Source of the DNA: Geobacillus icigianus
Lineage (GTDB): Bacteria; Bacillota; Bacilli; Bacillales; Anoxybacillaceae
Length of the DNA stretch: 64,000 nucleotides
Direction of reading: 5' to 3'
Assembly (NCBI RefSeq): GCF_000750005.1
Contig: NZ_JPYA01000201.1
Location: 17,461 to 81,460 of the forward strand
The notes beneath the pieces were generated by a model. It did no database searches. It was not told the origin of the DNA and saw only the letters and a program-made list of their open reading frames with translations. The position numbers and the translations under genes were made by a program. The stretch's first letter is position 1; each line of letters starts with the position of its first letter. This document shows positions 1 to 9,345 of this stretch, piece after piece.

Positions 1-964
1 CCTTTTTCGTCAGCACCGATACCGGTTCCGATGTCACCGCTGCCACCGATGTTTGCTTGCCTTTGCTCACTTCCACGCGAGCGATCGTTTGATTCCGTTC
101 GTATACCGGGTGGGTCTGATATTGTTGAAACGCATAGTCGAGCATTTTCGTCATTTGCGCATTGCGCGCTTTCGGCGTCGGCGCCCCAAAAATGACGGCA
201 ATGACGCGCATGCCATTCTTTTTCGCTGTCGCGGTCAAACAATAACCCGCCTCGCTCGTAAAGCCGGTTTTCAGCCCGTCAACACCGGGATAAAACTTGA
301 CAAGCCGGTTGGTATTCACAAGCCAAAACTTTTTGTCCGTCTGTTCGCGCAAATAGTCTTCGTATTTGCTCGTATATTTCGTAATATCTTCATACTTCAA
401 CAATTCGCGCGCCATCATGGCCATATCATAAGCGCTGCTGTAGTGATGTTCCGCCGGCAAACCGGTCGCGTTGACAAAATGAGTGTCGTTTAAGCCTAGC
501 CGCTTTGCCTTTTCGTTCATCATTTCGACAAACGCCTCTTCTGACCCGGCAATCCGTTCGGCCAGGGCGACCGAAGCATCGTTCGCCGAACCGATGGCGA
601 TGCCGCGCAGCAGCTCGTCAACCGTCATTTCCTCACCCGGTTCAAGGAAAATTTGCGAGCCGCCCATGGAAGCGGCGTATTCGCTCGCCCGTACTTTCTC
701 ATCGTAGGAGAGCTTTCCTTCATCGATCGCCTCCATGATCAGCAACATCGTCATAATTTTCGTCATGCTCGCCGGCGGCAGTTTTTCATGAGCATTTTTC
801 TCGTACAACACTTTTCCTGTGTCGCGTTCGATCAAAATCGCTGATTTCGCCTCAGCGGCTAGTTCGGCCTTCGCTCCCTTCGCCTCTTTTTCCTCGGCGT
901 GCACGGAAAGGGGAAGGAACAGAAGAAGCGGCAAGAAAAGCAGACGAATGACTGTCGTTTTCAT
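1..964 (-). CDS. dacF: D-alanyl-D-alanine carboxypeptidase DacF, C-terminus cut by window edge
   Basis: Penicillin-binding protein that trims the terminal D-Ala from peptidoglycan peptides; in Bacillus it is made in the forespore and acts on cortex and cell wall. About 321 codons are visible. The N-terminus is a signal peptide (hydrophobic residues 5-20, ending VHAEE). The three active-site motifs of the S11 family are present: SMTK at residues 66-69, SAN at 126-128 and KTG at 232-234. The ATG at 962-964 has a GGAGG ribosome site just upstream. The frame stays open to base 1, so the C-terminal membrane anchor lies outside. In relatives, the spoIIA-sigF operon follows dacF. Recognition is firm; only the 3' end is missing. 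Confidence 0.95.
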   Translation of the reverse strand, partial: MKTTVIRLLFLPLLLFLPLSVHAEEKEAKGAKAELAAEAKSAILIERDTGKVLYEKNAHEKLPPASMTKIMTMLLIMEAIDEGKLSYDEKVRASEYAASMGGSQIFLEPGEEMTVDELLRGIAIGSANDASVALAERIAGSEEAFVEMMNEKAKRLGLNDTHFVNATGLPAEHHYSSAYDMAMMARELLKYEDITKYTSKYEDYLREQTDKKFWLVNTNRLVKFYPGVDGLKTGFTSEAGYCLTATAKKNGMRVIAVIFGAPTPKARNAQMTKMLDYAFQQYQTHPVYERNQTIARVEVSKGKQTSVAAVTSEPVSVLTKK

Positions 965-992
965 CTCCCAAACCTCCATTCTTTATACATGC

Positions 993-1021
993 CATTTTTT
1001 CCAACAGAGATATTTTTATAC
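993..1021 (-). promoter_or_regulatory. Possible forespore (SigF/SigG-type) promoter of dacF
   Basis: On the minus strand GTATA (1017-1021) is followed after 14 bases by GGAAAAAATG (993-1002), close to the SigF/SigG pattern of a GYATA -35 box and a GGnnAAnnT -10 box. It sits about 30 bases upstream of the dacF start and after the pdp terminator. B. subtilis dacF is known to be forespore-expressed, which supports the call; the 14-base spacer is one base short of usual. Confidence 0.45.
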
Positions 1022-1036
1022 AAACGAACCCAAAAT

Positions 1037-1073
1037 AAAAAAACGCCCGAAACCCACTGTTTCGAGCGTTTTC
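1037..1073 (-). terminator. Rho-independent terminator after pdp
   Basis: Read leftward, AACGCTCGAAAC pairs with GTTTCGGGCGTT and is followed by a T run. It separates pdp from dacF, so dacF needs its own promoter. Confidence 0.8.
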
Positions 1074-1086
1074 TAACAGCTTCGCC

Positions 1087-2388
1087 TCAGCCGATCGTCT
1101 CGTAAATGAGCGGCGGCGGAGCGGCCGGCTGCGGCGAAATCCGAATGGCCGCGGCCAGTTTTTCTTCCACGTCGCGCACATCGGCGCGGTTGCTGTGAAT
1201 CGTGGCGAGCGTTTCCCCTTTTTGCACACGGTCGCCAATTTTCTTATGAAGCACGATGCCGACCGCCAAATCGATGGCGTCTTCCTTTGTCGCCCGCCCG
1301 GCGCCAAGCCACATGGCGGCCGTGCCGACTTCATCGGCAACGATCTCGGCCACATAACCGTCCTCGCCAGCGGCAACGGGGATCGTATGCGCGGCGCGCG
1401 GCAATTTGTCCGGGTCGTCAACAACCGACGGATCGCCGCCTTGGGCCGCCAAAAACGTTTTCATTTTTGCGGCTGCCTTTCCGCTGCAAAGCGCTTCCTC
1501 CAGCAGGCGGCGCGCTTCGGCAAGCGACGGCGCTTTTTCGGCCAAGTACACCATATGGCTGCCAAGCGTCAAACAAAGTTCCGTTAAATCGCGCGGCCCG
1601 TTTCCTTGCAAAGTAGCGATCGCCTCTTTCACTTCCAAGGCGTTACCGACCGCGTAACCGAGCGGCTGGCTCATATCGGAAATGACCGCCATCGTCCGGC
1701 GGCCGACGCGCTTGCCGATCTCGACCATCGCCCGAGCAAGCTGGCGGGCGCCATCGAGATCCTTCATAAACGCTCCGGCCCCCGTTTTGACGTCTAAGAC
1801 GATCGCGTCAGCCCCGGCGGCGATTTTTTTGCTCATGATCGAGGAAGCGATCAGCGGAATGCTGTTGACGGTGGCGGTCACGTCGCGGAGTGCGTACAAT
1901 TTTTTATCCGCCGGCGTCAAGTCGCCCGTTTGGCCGATAATGGCGATCTGATTCTCATTGACGAGCCGGAGAAATTCGTCTTTGCTGATTTCGACATGAA
2001 ATCCGGGCACGGACTCGAGCTTGTCGATCGTGCCGCCCGTATGGCCGAGACCGCGCCCGGACATTTTCGCCACCGGCACGCCGACGGACGCGACAAGCGG
2101 GCCTAACACGAGCGTTGTCGTATCGCCAACGCCGCCTGTGGAATGCTTATCGACTTTCACGCCGCGAATGCCTGACAGATCGATGACCTCGCCGGAGTGC
2201 ACGATCGCCATCGTCAACGCCGCTGTCTCTTCGGCGGTCATGCCGCGAAAATAAATGGCCATCGCCAACGCGCTCATTTGATAATCGGGAATGTCTCCGT
2301 TCGTATAACCGCGGATGATCCACTCCAGCTCTTCCGTCATCAGCGCCTTTCCATCGCGCTTTTTGGCAATCAAATCGACCATTCTCAT
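1087..2388 (-). CDS. pdp: Pyrimidine-nucleoside phosphorylase
   Basis: Splits uridine, thymidine and deoxyuridine with phosphate into base and (deoxy)ribose-1-phosphate for nucleoside salvage. The 433-residue length is normal. The phosphate-binding signature [11 protein letters not shown] lies at residues 79-89, followed by the conserved [18 protein letters not shown] segment. A GTG at 2397 is also in frame, but the ATG at 2388 is preceded at proper distance by GAGAGG, so it is preferred. The gene follows punA after 15 bases and belongs to the leftward deoB-punA-pdp salvage operon; deoB converts the sugar phosphate that this enzyme and PunA release. Confidence 0.95.
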   Translation of the reverse strand: MRMVDLIAKKRDGKALMTEELEWIIRGYTNGDIPDYQMSALAMAIYFRGMTAEETAALTMAIVHSGEVIDLSGIRGVKVDKHSTGGVGDTTTLVLGPLVASVGVPVAKMSGRGLGHTGGTIDKLESVPGFHVEISKDEFLRLVNENQIAIIGQTGDLTPADKKLYALRDVTATVNSIPLIASSIMSKKIAAGADAIVLDVKTGAGAFMKDLDGARQLARAMVEIGKRVGRRTMAVISDMSQPLGYAVGNALEVKEAIATLQGNGPRDLTELCLTLGSHMVYLAEKAPSLAEARRLLEEALCSGKAAAKMKTFLAAQGGDPSVVDDPDKLPRAAHTIPVAAGEDGYVAEIVADEVGTAAMWLGAGRATKEDAIDLAVGIVLHKKIGDRVQKGETLATIHSNRADVRDVEEKLAAAIRISPQPAAPPPLIYETIG

Positions 2389-2403
2389 CCCGATCACCTC
2401 TCG

Positions 2404-3225
2404 TTATTTCGCCAGTTCGGCGACAATCGCTTTCACGAGCCGCAAAAAGTCGGCTTTCACCCGCTCGGCTGTTTCGACGACTTCGTCATGATGGAGAGGA
2501 GCATCAGTCATGCCAGCCGCTAAGTTGGAAATACATGAAATGCCGAGCACCTCCATGCCGGCATGGCGGGCGACGATCACTTCCGGAACGGTTGACATGC
2601 CGACCGCATCACCGCCAAGCGCCCGGATCATGCGAATTTCCGCCGGCGTTTCGTATGATGGACCGGTGTTGGCGACATACACCCCTTCGTGCAGGCGAAT
2701 GCCGAGCCTTGCCGCCGCGTCTTTGGCGAGCTGGCGCAGGCGCCGGCTGTATGCTTCGGTCATGTCTGGAAAGCGCGGACCAAGCTCCGGGTCGTTCGGG
2801 CCGATGAGCGGATTCGTGCCAAGCAAATTGATATGGTCGGAGATCACCATCAAATCGCCGGGTTGGAATCGTTCATTGACGCCGCCGGCGGCGTTTGTCA
2901 CGATCAATTCGCGGACGCCGAGCGCCTTCATCACCCGGACGGGGAACGTCACTTCGCGAAGCGAGTATCCTTCATAATAATGAAACCGTCCCTGCATGGC
3001 GACAACGGTCGCCCCTTCAAGCCGGCCGTACACGAGCCGGCCGGCGTGCCCCTCAACCGTCGATACCGGAAAGCCGGGAATCTCCTCATACGGAATGCGA
3101 ACCGCCTCTTCGATTTCATCGGCGAGCACGCCGAGCCCCGAACCGAGAATCAAACCGATCGCCGGCGATGCCGGCATGCGCTGCCGCAACACATCCGCTG
3201 CTTTTTCAATCGCTTGTCGATCCAT
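2404..3225 (-). CDS. punA: Purine-nucleoside phosphorylase (trimeric type)
   Basis: Phosphorolysis of guanosine, inosine and deoxy forms to base plus ribose-1-phosphate. The protein has 273 residues, matching the family of trimeric purine nucleoside phosphorylases (PupG in B. subtilis). Visible landmarks are the phosphate-loop GSGLG near residue 30, EGHAGRLVYG near 58-67 and TNAAGGVNERF near 115. An earlier in-frame start exists, but the ATG at 3225 has an AAGGGGG ribosome site eight bases upstream and aligns with known N-termini. It is downstream of deoB and upstream of pdp on the same strand. Confidence 0.95.
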   Translation of the reverse strand: MDRQAIEKAADVLRQRMPASPAIGLILGSGLGVLADEIEEAVRIPYEEIPGFPVSTVEGHAGRLVYGRLEGATVVAMQGRFHYYEGYSLREVTFPVRVMKALGVRELIVTNAAGGVNERFQPGDLMVISDHINLLGTNPLIGPNDPELGPRFPDMTEAYSRRLRQLAKDAAARLGIRLHEGVYVANTGPSYETPAEIRMIRALGGDAVGMSTVPEVIVARHAGMEVLGISCISNLAAGMTDAPLHHDEVVETAERVKADFLRLVKAIVAELAK

Positions 3226-3270
3226 CTGTCTTTCCCCCTTGCCTTCTATTCTAATCCGGAACATGGCCGG

Positions 3271-4458
3271 CTACGCTGGCGAAAGTTCCGACAAAAAGCT
3301 TGTTCCATAAGGCGGCATAGCGACGTGGAAGTTAGCGGCGATCGTCGCCCCGACATCGGCGAACGTCTCGCGGATCGGGAGCGGCTTTCCGCCTTGAAAG
3401 CGCGGGCTGTACACCAACAGCGGCACGTATTCGCGCGTATGGTCCGTTCCGTGATGCACCGGGTCGTTGCCATGATCGGCCGTGATGATCAGCAAGTCGT
3501 CTTCTTTCAAACGCGGCAGCACATCGTTAAGCCGGGCGTCGAACTCTTCGAGCGCATCGCCGTATCCTTGTGGATCGCGGCGATGGCCGTACTTGGCGTC
3601 AAAATCGACGAGATTGACGAAACTCAACCCGGTAAAATCGCTGCCGAGCGTGTCCACAAGCTTATCCATGCCGTCCATATTCGACGCGGTCCGCAACGAC
3701 TGCGTCACTCCTTCATTGTCGTAAATATCGGCGATCTTCCCAATGGCAATGACATCATACCCCGCGTCTTTCAGCTCATTCATCACCGTGCGGCCGAACG
3801 GTTTGAGCGCATAGTCGTGTCGATTGGCCGTTCGCTCAAAACGGCCGGGTACACCGATGAACGGCCGGGCGATGACGCGCCCGACCATGTACGGCTCATC
3901 GCGTGTCAGCTCGCGCGCGATTTCACAAACGCGGTACAATTCTTCAAGCGGCACGACTTGTTCGTGGGCGGCGATTTGCAAAACGGAGTCGGCGGACGTA
4001 TAGACGATGAGCGCCCCTGTTTTCATATGCTCCTCACCGAGTTCTTCGATGATCGCTGTTCCGCTCGCCGGCTTGTTGCCGATCACTTTCCGACCGGTGC
4101 GCCGCTCAAGCTCGGCGATCAATTCATCCGGAAATCCGTTCGGAAACACGCGAAACGGCTTGTCGATGCGAAGCCCCATCAGCTCCCAATGGCCGGTCAT
4201 CGTATCTTTGCCGGCCGACGCTTCTTTCATTTTCGTATAGTAGGCCAGCGGCTGATCGACTTTCGGCACCCCTTTGATCTCACGAATATGGCTTAAGCCG
4301 AGCTTCGCCATATTGGGCAAATGAAGACCGCCGCGATGCTCGGCGATATGGCCGAGCGTGTCCGCCCCTTTGTCGTTGTATTTTTCGGCATCCGGCGCCT
4401 CGCCGATGCCGACCGAATCCATGACAATCAAAAAGACGCGCCGGTACATTGTAATCAT
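3271..4458 (-). CDS. deoB: Phosphopentomutase
   Basis: Interconverts (deoxy)ribose-1-phosphate and -5-phosphate, feeding sugars released by PunA and Pdp into central metabolism. It is a 395-residue member of the alkaline-phosphatase-like superfamily with two-metal site signatures: [13 protein letters not shown] near the N-terminus, the phospho-acceptor region KDTMTGHWE, and [19 protein letters not shown] near the C-terminus. An ATG at 4464 is only one base from GGAGG; the next in-frame ATG at 4458 has seven-base spacing and is chosen. It is the first gene of the deoB-punA-pdp cluster; B. subtilis calls it drm. Confidence 0.95.
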   Translation of the reverse strand: MITMYRRVFLIVMDSVGIGEAPDAEKYNDKGADTLGHIAEHRGGLHLPNMAKLGLSHIREIKGVPKVDQPLAYYTKMKEASAGKDTMTGHWELMGLRIDKPFRVFPNGFPDELIAELERRTGRKVIGNKPASGTAIIEELGEEHMKTGALIVYTSADSVLQIAAHEQVVPLEELYRVCEIARELTRDEPYMVGRVIARPFIGVPGRFERTANRHDYALKPFGRTVMNELKDAGYDVIAIGKIADIYDNEGVTQSLRTASNMDGMDKLVDTLGSDFTGLSFVNLVDFDAKYGHRRDPQGYGDALEEFDARLNDVLPRLKEDDLLIITADHGNDPVHHGTDHTREYVPLLVYSPRFQGGKPLPIRETFADVGATIAANFHVAMPPYGTSFLSELSPA

Positions 4459-4600
4459 ACTCATTCCTCCCGTCTCCAGTCGAAAATGGTGATTCTCTTT
4501 GTTCTATTGTACCCACCACATCCCAAAAACAAGTCAGCCTTACTATTGGTCAGAAGTCTGACAACAAGGACAACCATCAAGCTCCAACAGATTTGATCAC

Positions 4601-4866
4601 GGCCTAGAAGAGCGGTGAAAAACAGTGTTTCCCTTTGGTCGATGAGGAAAAGTGTGCAGTGTTGCAAAGTTTTTCTATCTGAGAAACGATGGCAGGAAGC
4701 GGTATGAACGATTGAATCAACAGTCTCCTAGGGAGCCGATGATCAAATCTTGAATACGAATTTGCCATGTCAATTCTCAACTCGAAAAACCTTCGTGCAC
4801 CGATCCTTCCATTCGCTTATTCTTTCATCGATGAAGGGAATCAGCCGTCTTTCCCAACCTTCTAGG
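4601..4866. repeat. Palindrome-bounded dispersed repeat, locus 1 (two units, inverted)
   Basis: Two imperfect units of the roughly 125-bp family seen also near 19.1, 27.9, 33.4, 50.2 and 59.5 kb, here head to head. The left unit has GGTGAAAAACAG then GTTTTTCTATCTGAGAAAC; the right one, read on the minus strand, has GGTTGGGAAAGACGGCTG then GGTTTTTCGAGTTGAGAA. The right boundary CCTTCTAGG contains the stop codon of xerD. Together with its flanks it fills the gap of about 400 bases between xerD and deoB; no gene was found there. Confidence 0.75.
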
Positions 4867-5758
4867 CGCGCGGGTGATACTGCTTGTATACGTCTTTCAA
4901 ACGCGTTTTCGTCACGTGCGTATACATTTGCGTTGTCGAAATATCAGCATGGCCGAGCAGCTCTTGGACAGCGCGCAAATCGGCCCCGTTTTCAAGCAGA
5001 TGCGTCGCAAACGAATGGCGAAGCGTATGCGGCGTCAATTCTTTTTCAATGCCGGCTTCTTTCGCGAGGCGCTTTAAAATTTTCCAAAACCCTTGCCGTG
5101 TCAAGCGTTGACCGTAATGATTCAAAAACAGCGCCTCCGTTGCCCGTCGGCGCGGATTGACCAACTGCGGGCGCCCTCGCTCCAAATAGTGGGTAAGCGC
5201 TTCAATCGCCATGCGCCCGATCGGAACGATCCGCTCTTTCCGCCCTTTTCCATAACAGCGGACAAACCCCATCGTCAAATGGACGTCGCCGAGGTTGAGC
5301 TGCACCAACTCGCTGACGCGCATGCCGGTCGCATACAACAGCTCGAGCATCGCCTTGTCGCGCAGCCCAAACGGCGTATCGGTTTGCGGCGCGGCCAGCA
5401 GGGCTTCCACTTCCTCGACCGACAGCACTTTCGGCAGCGTCCGTTCAAACTGCGGCGTTTCAATATGGACGGTCGGGTCTTGCGCCGCGATTTTCTCCCT
5501 TAGCAAAAACTGATGGAACGAACGGATCGACGCCAGATGGCGGGCGATCGTCCTTGCCGATTGCCCTTGTTCGCTTAAAAACTTTAAAAAATGGAGAATA
5601 TGAAGGCGCTCGACTTCGCCCCACGCCTGAAGCTGCTCCACCTGCCGCAAATAACGCGCGTATTTTTTCAAATCCCTCTCGTATGAAACGATCGTATTGT
5701 GCGCCAAATTCCGCTCCACCATCAAATAGTGCAAAAAATCGCTCAGTTCGTGTTCCAA
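4862..5758 (-). CDS. xerD: Site-specific tyrosine recombinase XerD
   Basis: Resolves chromosome dimers at dif together with XerC. It has 298 residues: an N-terminal SAM-like DNA-binding domain (about 1-95) and a catalytic domain (about 110-298). The tyrosine-recombinase residues are in place: R147 (GMRVSEL), K171, H244 and R247 (HTLRHSF), H270 (LLGHADI) and nucleophile Y279. The start is TTG at 5758 with GGGGAG about ten bases upstream, six bases after the yqzK stop, so the two are translated from one message. The TAG stop lies within a repeat palindrome, implying the repeat joined the very end of the gene. Confidence 0.95.
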   Translation of the reverse strand: MEHELSDFLHYLMVERNLAHNTIVSYERDLKKYARYLRQVEQLQAWGEVERLHILHFLKFLSEQGQSARTIARHLASIRSFHQFLLREKIAAQDPTVHIETPQFERTLPKVLSVEEVEALLAAPQTDTPFGLRDKAMLELLYATGMRVSELVQLNLGDVHLTMGFVRCYGKGRKERIVPIGRMAIEALTHYLERGRPQLVNPRRRATEALFLNHYGQRLTRQGFWKILKRLAKEAGIEKELTPHTLRHSFATHLLENGADLRAVQELLGHADISTTQMYTHVTKTRLKDVYKQYHPRA

Positions 5759-5764
5759 CGCTCT

Positions 5765-5977
5765 CTACTCCCCATCGCGGTAAAAAAATAACAGCCGGTC
5801 AAGCCAAGTCGGGGGCGCCTGTTCGACCGCCGACACCTTGACCGCCGCCCCCTCGGGCTCATCGTACCGGTGATAGTATTCATATTCACGGTGAAACCAT
5901 ACAAGACTATAATAAAATAAAATGGTGCATCCCGTAAACAAAAGAAACACTTTCACCATTTGCCAAACGGTTTTCAT
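5765..5977 (-). CDS. yqzK: Small membrane protein YqzK (DUF4227)
   Basis: A 70-residue protein with one N-terminal membrane segment (about residues 8-27), then a charged Tyr/His-rich stretch and a hydrophobic tail. It matches the YqzK family of Bacillaceae, found between fur and xerD; the function is unknown. A GGAGG site lies seven bases before the ATG. Its stop is six bases from the xerD start, indicating co-transcription. Confidence 0.8.
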   Translation of the reverse strand: MKTVWQMVKVFLLFTGCTILFYYSLVWFHREYEYYHRYDEPEGAAVKVSAVEQAPPTWLDRLLFFYRDGE

Positions 5978-6049
5978 GGCATCCTCCTTACTGGCAGCTT
6001 GGCCATTTGCTAGTATGAGGATATGCCATTGACTTCCTTATTTATACGC

Positions 6050-6081
6050 AAAAAACCTTTCCCATCGGAAAAGGTTTTTTA
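6050..6081 (-). terminator. Terminator after fur
   Basis: AAAACCTTT and AAAGGTTTT flank a short loop, with T runs on both sides. It overlaps the last codon of fur and isolates fur from yqzK-xerD. Confidence 0.8.
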
Positions 6082-6540
6082 TTTTTCTTCTTCCTGATGT
6101 TTTTGTTGGCAGCGGTGGCAAATGCCATGAAACGTCAAGCGGTGATCTTTAATTTTGAACTTCCACTCCCTCTCGACGATGGCTTCGACGTCCTCAAGCA
6201 AATCTTCCTGAATTTCCGCCACCGACCCGCACTCAAGGCAAATGAGATGGTGATGGAAATGGGCCGCTCCTTCTTTGCGGAGGTCGTAGCGCGATACCCC
6301 ATCCCCGAAGTTGATTTTGTCGACAATTCTCAGCTCGTTCAACAGCTCCAGTGTCCGATAAACCGTCGCCAGTCCGATTTCCGGGGATTTTTCTTTTACG
6401 AGGAGGTAGACGTCTTCAGCGCTTAAATGGTCTTCTTCATGTTCGAGCAGGACTCTTACCGTCGCTTCCCGCTGCGGTGTCAGCTTATAGCCAGCCGAAT
6501 GCAGCTGCTTTTTAATTCGTTCCACGCGTTCTTCCATCAT
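6079..6540 (-). CDS. fur: Ferric uptake regulator Fur
   Basis: Iron-responsive repressor of siderophore and iron-uptake genes. It has 153 residues with an N-terminal winged helix (YKLTPQREATVRVLL near 18-32) and a C-terminal metal-binding and dimerisation domain. The HFHHH cluster (94-98) and the CxxC pairs C101/C104 and C141/C144 are the expected metal ligands. The start is the first of two adjacent ATGs, six bases after GGAGG; upstream in-frame starts lack a ribosome site. The nearly identical core to B. subtilis Fur distinguishes it from PerR and Zur. Confidence 0.95.
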   Translation of the reverse strand: MMEERVERIKKQLHSAGYKLTPQREATVRVLLEHEEDHLSAEDVYLLVKEKSPEIGLATVYRTLELLNELRIVDKINFGDGVSRYDLRKEGAAHFHHHLICLECGSVAEIQEDLLEDVEAIVEREWKFKIKDHRLTFHGICHRCQQKHQEEEK

Positions 6541-6634
6541 TTCATTCCTCCCTCGCCATTCACCCTCCATTATAGCAGAGATGCGAGGAAAGGGGCAAAG
6601 TAAAATCACTATTACAAGAGAATAATAACGATTA

Positions 6635-7297
6635 TTATATAATAATTAATATTATATTTACCACCCATTTGACCGTCTGCTTCATCAGCGAAGGCGAAAC
6701 ATACGCCTCGATCGCCGAAGAAACGAGCAGCCCGACAGCGGTCAGCGCCATCGCCGCCGCGTAGCGCATCACAAGCGGAAAGACCGGTCCATGCGGACGT
6801 TTCATAAACTGATGACGCACCATTTGCAAAGAAAAGGAGATCGAAACTACCCCCATGACGATCATCAGCGGAATGACGACAACATTTTGCGGCATGATGG
6901 AAACAAACGACAACAAAAAGCCTTTCCAGCTCATTTGGCTCACTAAAAACCCGACGGTAAAGCCAACGACGACTCCTTTTAAAAACAGCAGGACGAAAAT
7001 AATAGGCAAGCCAATGACGGAAATGCCGAGCACCCACATCAAGGCGATGTATTTGACGTTATGCATATAGCTTTGGCGGAACATGTCGTGAGCGCTCGCC
7101 AAATTGTCTTTCGATACTTGTCCAAAAAATTGCGTCAAATAATAGTACAAGTCTTGTTTTTGGCTGAAACTGAGGCTGTTGACGACAATGGCGCCAAAAA
7201 TGACGCCCATTAAAAATAGGACGATCACAAATACGTACAGCGAAGCGTGTTCGCGCAAATGAACAGCGGCAGCCGATTTCAGCGGATGGGTTCTCAT
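6635..7297 (-). CDS. spoIIM: Stage II sporulation protein M
   Basis: Membrane component of the SpoIID/M/P machine that degrades septal peptidoglycan and drives engulfment of the forespore. It has 220 residues with about five hydrophobic segments, starting near residues 22-45 (YVFVIVLFLMGVIFGAIVVN). Start ATG at 7297 follows AGGAGG; longer readings into the upstream GC-rich region have no ribosome site. It lies upstream of fur on the same strand, as in B. subtilis, although fur probably has its own promoter in the AT-rich gap at 6541-6634. Confidence 0.92.
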   Translation of the reverse strand: MRTHPLKSAAAVHLREHASLYVFVIVLFLMGVIFGAIVVNSLSFSQKQDLYYYLTQFFGQVSKDNLASAHDMFRQSYMHNVKYIALMWVLGISVIGLPIIFVLLFLKGVVVGFTVGFLVSQMSWKGFLLSFVSIMPQNVVVIPLMIVMGVVSISFSLQMVRHQFMKRPHGPVFPLVMRYAAAMALTAVGLLVSSAIEAYVSPSLMKQTVKWVVNIILIII

Positions 7298-7364
7298 CGT
7301 GCTTCGTCCTCCTACTTTGTCTCTTAGTAGATTGTATGTCCATCCGCCTTGGATATGACTGTTT

Positions 7365-7408
7365 TTCGAAAAAGCGGGACCGCCGCCGCGCCGGACATCC
7401 CGCTTTCC
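7365..7408 (-). terminator. Terminator of the nudF-endoQ operon
   Basis: Leftward, AAAGCGGGA pairs with TCCCGCTTT around a GC-rich loop and is followed by five T. It lies between endoQ and spoIIM. Confidence 0.7.
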
Positions 7409-7484
7409 ATCCCCATCGTTCCGCCTGCGCTCGGCAAACGGCCGCATGTTTGCCTACCTTTCGCCGCCAACGCTTTCTTCGCGC

Positions 7485-8675
7485 TCAGCTCTCCTGCACT
7501 TTTCCATATTTTCCGCCGCCACCGGCTTCGATGGCGAGCGCCCCGCTGCGGGCGAGCACGATCAGCCGAGCGAGCTTTTCCCCGACCGTCTCGGCCAGCG
7601 CTTCTTCCGCCGCCTCATGCAGCACGCTCATTTCGGTGCCAAAGCGGGCGAGCAGCTTTTCATACGCCTTCGGGCCAAGACCGGGGATAAATTCAAGCGG
7701 CACTTGATAAATATACGGCGGCCGCTTCGGTCCGTGCTCCGCCGTTTTCAACTCCGCCAGCCGGTCGAATACCCCCTTAACAAAGCGGTGGTGGCCGCAC
7801 GCCGGACAGCGCTCAGCCTCAGGCGAGACCGGCGCAAGGCAGCGTTCGCACACCGTTCGGTGATATTTGCCAAGCTTTGGATTCAAGCCGTAATTGGCGA
7901 TGATCGTACGCCCGTCTTCACCGCGGAGCGCTTTTTCCAACTCCGCAAACGTCGGGGCGGCAAGCCGCACTTGCTCATATTCGCGGGCGATTTTTCGCAA
8001 CGAATGGGCATCAGAGTTCGTCAAATACGGATAACGGTGCAATTCGGCGATTTGGTCCGCCATCGCCGTATCGGCGCTTAACCCAAGCTCAATGGCATCG
8101 ATCCGATCCGGGTCAAACACTTCTGTCAAGCTGTGTTGGACCCCTTTTCCGTACAAGCTTTTAAACGGGGTGAACGCGTGCGCAGGAATGAACCAGCCGC
8201 CGTGCTCTTTCGCGGCAGCTTGCAGCTCGCGGCCGGAGGCGTAAATGCGCTGCGAACTGAGCGATATGTTCTTCACCCGTTGGCCAAGCCAGCGGGAAAA
8301 CGCGCGCATCGCCTGAACGGTCGGCAAAAAAACGAGGACGTGGATCGGTCCATGGCAATGTCCGTCATATACTTCGATTTCGCTGCCCAACAAAAGCGTC
8401 ACCTTTCCGGCGCTGACGCCGCCTTCCTCATGTTCGCGCCACCCGTGCTTCTCCATCGCCTGCTCCAGCTCGCCCAGCACGTCGGGCACATGGCTGTCAA
8501 TGACGCCGATGATGTCGATCCCTTTCACCTCAGCCGCCTCACGCAAGATGTTGGCCAACGTCAACGTCCGCGCCCCCGTAATTTTCACCGGGCGGCCGGA
8601 GGCGGTGCGGCCGATGTGGATATGTAAATCGGCGTAATAACGGCCGAGGCCGCCCTCGTTTTTGTTATTCGCCAT
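7485..8675 (-). CDS. yqxK: Endonuclease Q (YqxK-type, PHP domain)
   Basis: DNA repair nuclease that cuts 5' of deaminated bases (uracil, hypoxanthine) and abasic sites; best known from archaea and also present in Bacillus as YqxK. It has 396 residues: an N-terminal PHP phosphoesterase domain with DLHIH (H18, H20) and further ligands (SEIEVYDGHCHGPIH; TNSDAH), a four-cysteine zinc ribbon (CERC...CPAC, about 283-300) and a helix-hairpin-helix (IPGLGPKAYEKLL, about 338). The ATG at 8675 has AGGGGAG upstream and lies inside the 3' end of nudF (11-base overlap), so the two are translationally coupled. Confidence 0.85.
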   Translation of the reverse strand: MANNKNEGGLGRYYADLHIHIGRTASGRPVKITGARTLTLANILREAAEVKGIDIIGVIDSHVPDVLGELEQAMEKHGWREHEEGGVSAGKVTLLLGSEIEVYDGHCHGPIHVLVFLPTVQAMRAFSRWLGQRVKNISLSSQRIYASGRELQAAAKEHGGWFIPAHAFTPFKSLYGKGVQHSLTEVFDPDRIDAIELGLSADTAMADQIAELHRYPYLTNSDAHSLRKIAREYEQVRLAAPTFAELEKALRGEDGRTIIANYGLNPKLGKYHRTVCERCLAPVSPEAERCPACGHHRFVKGVFDRLAELKTAEHGPKRPPYIYQVPLEFIPGLGPKAYEKLLARFGTEMSVLHEAAEEALAETVGEKLARLIVLARSGALAIEAGGGGKYGKVQES

Positions 8676-9228
8676 TTTGCTCCCCTAGCGCGCGGCGCAG
8701 CTGCAAATATTGCAAGGCGTACGCCGTTTTCGCATCGTAAATGTCGCGTCGTTCAAGCATCGCAAGCGCCTCCTCCAATGTCACTTCCAGCAGTTCGACG
8801 AACTCATCTTCATCCAATCCGGCGCCATCTTCGACTTTTTCGAGCCCTTCCGCAACGTACAAATGGATGAGCTCATCGGCAAAACCGGGCGACGTATAAA
8901 ACGAAATGAGATGGCGCAGCGAACGGGCCCGGTAGCCGGTTTCTTCTTCAAGCTCGCGGCGTGCGGAAGCGAGCGGCTCTTCCCCATGTTCTAGCTTGCC
9001 CGCCGGAATCTCGACCAATGCGCGCTCGAGCGCTTTTCGGTACTGGCGGACAAGAACGATGTTCCCGTTCGGCAACAGCGGCAGCACCGCCACCGCCCCC
9101 GGGTGTTTGATCACCTCGCGCCGGCTCATTTTCCCGTTTGGCAGCTCGACTTCCTCGATATACAAGTCAATGATGCGGCCGCTGAACAGTTTCTCTTTGC
9201 GGACCGTTTTTTCATACAACTTTTCCAT
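8665..9228 (-). CDS. nudF: ADP-ribose pyrophosphatase (Nudix)
   Basis: Hydrolyses ADP-ribose to AMP and ribose-5-phosphate. It has 187 residues with a perfect Nudix box: G77, E83, R91-E92, E95-E96 and G98. The ATG at 9228 follows AGGGGAG and matches the B. subtilis NudF N-terminus; the frame stays open about 90 bases upstream without a better start. It is the first gene of a two-gene operon with endoQ, and its 3' end overlaps endoQ by 11 bases. It is divergent from the aldo/keto reductase gene. Confidence 0.92.
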   Translation of the reverse strand: MEKLYEKTVRKEKLFSGRIIDLYIEEVELPNGKMSRREVIKHPGAVAVLPLLPNGNIVLVRQYRKALERALVEIPAGKLEHGEEPLASARRELEEETGYRARSLRHLISFYTSPGFADELIHLYVAEGLEKVEDGAGLDEDEFVELLEVTLEEALAMLERRDIYDAKTAYALQYLQLRRALGEQNGE

Positions 9229-9345
9229 CTCTTCATTCTCCCCTATCGATTGGTGGACTCTTTTCCATTGTACTACAAAGTTGGCCATTTTTTCGCCTCC
9301 GTTGTACAATGAACGTATCATCCATGTACAAAGGAGGCTGGCAAA

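Noticed and set aside
2689-4296. 535-codon open frame on the plus strand
   Set aside because: It lies antisense to punA and deoB, both certain; it has no ribosome site and an Arg/His-rich composition typical of shadow frames in GC-rich DNA.
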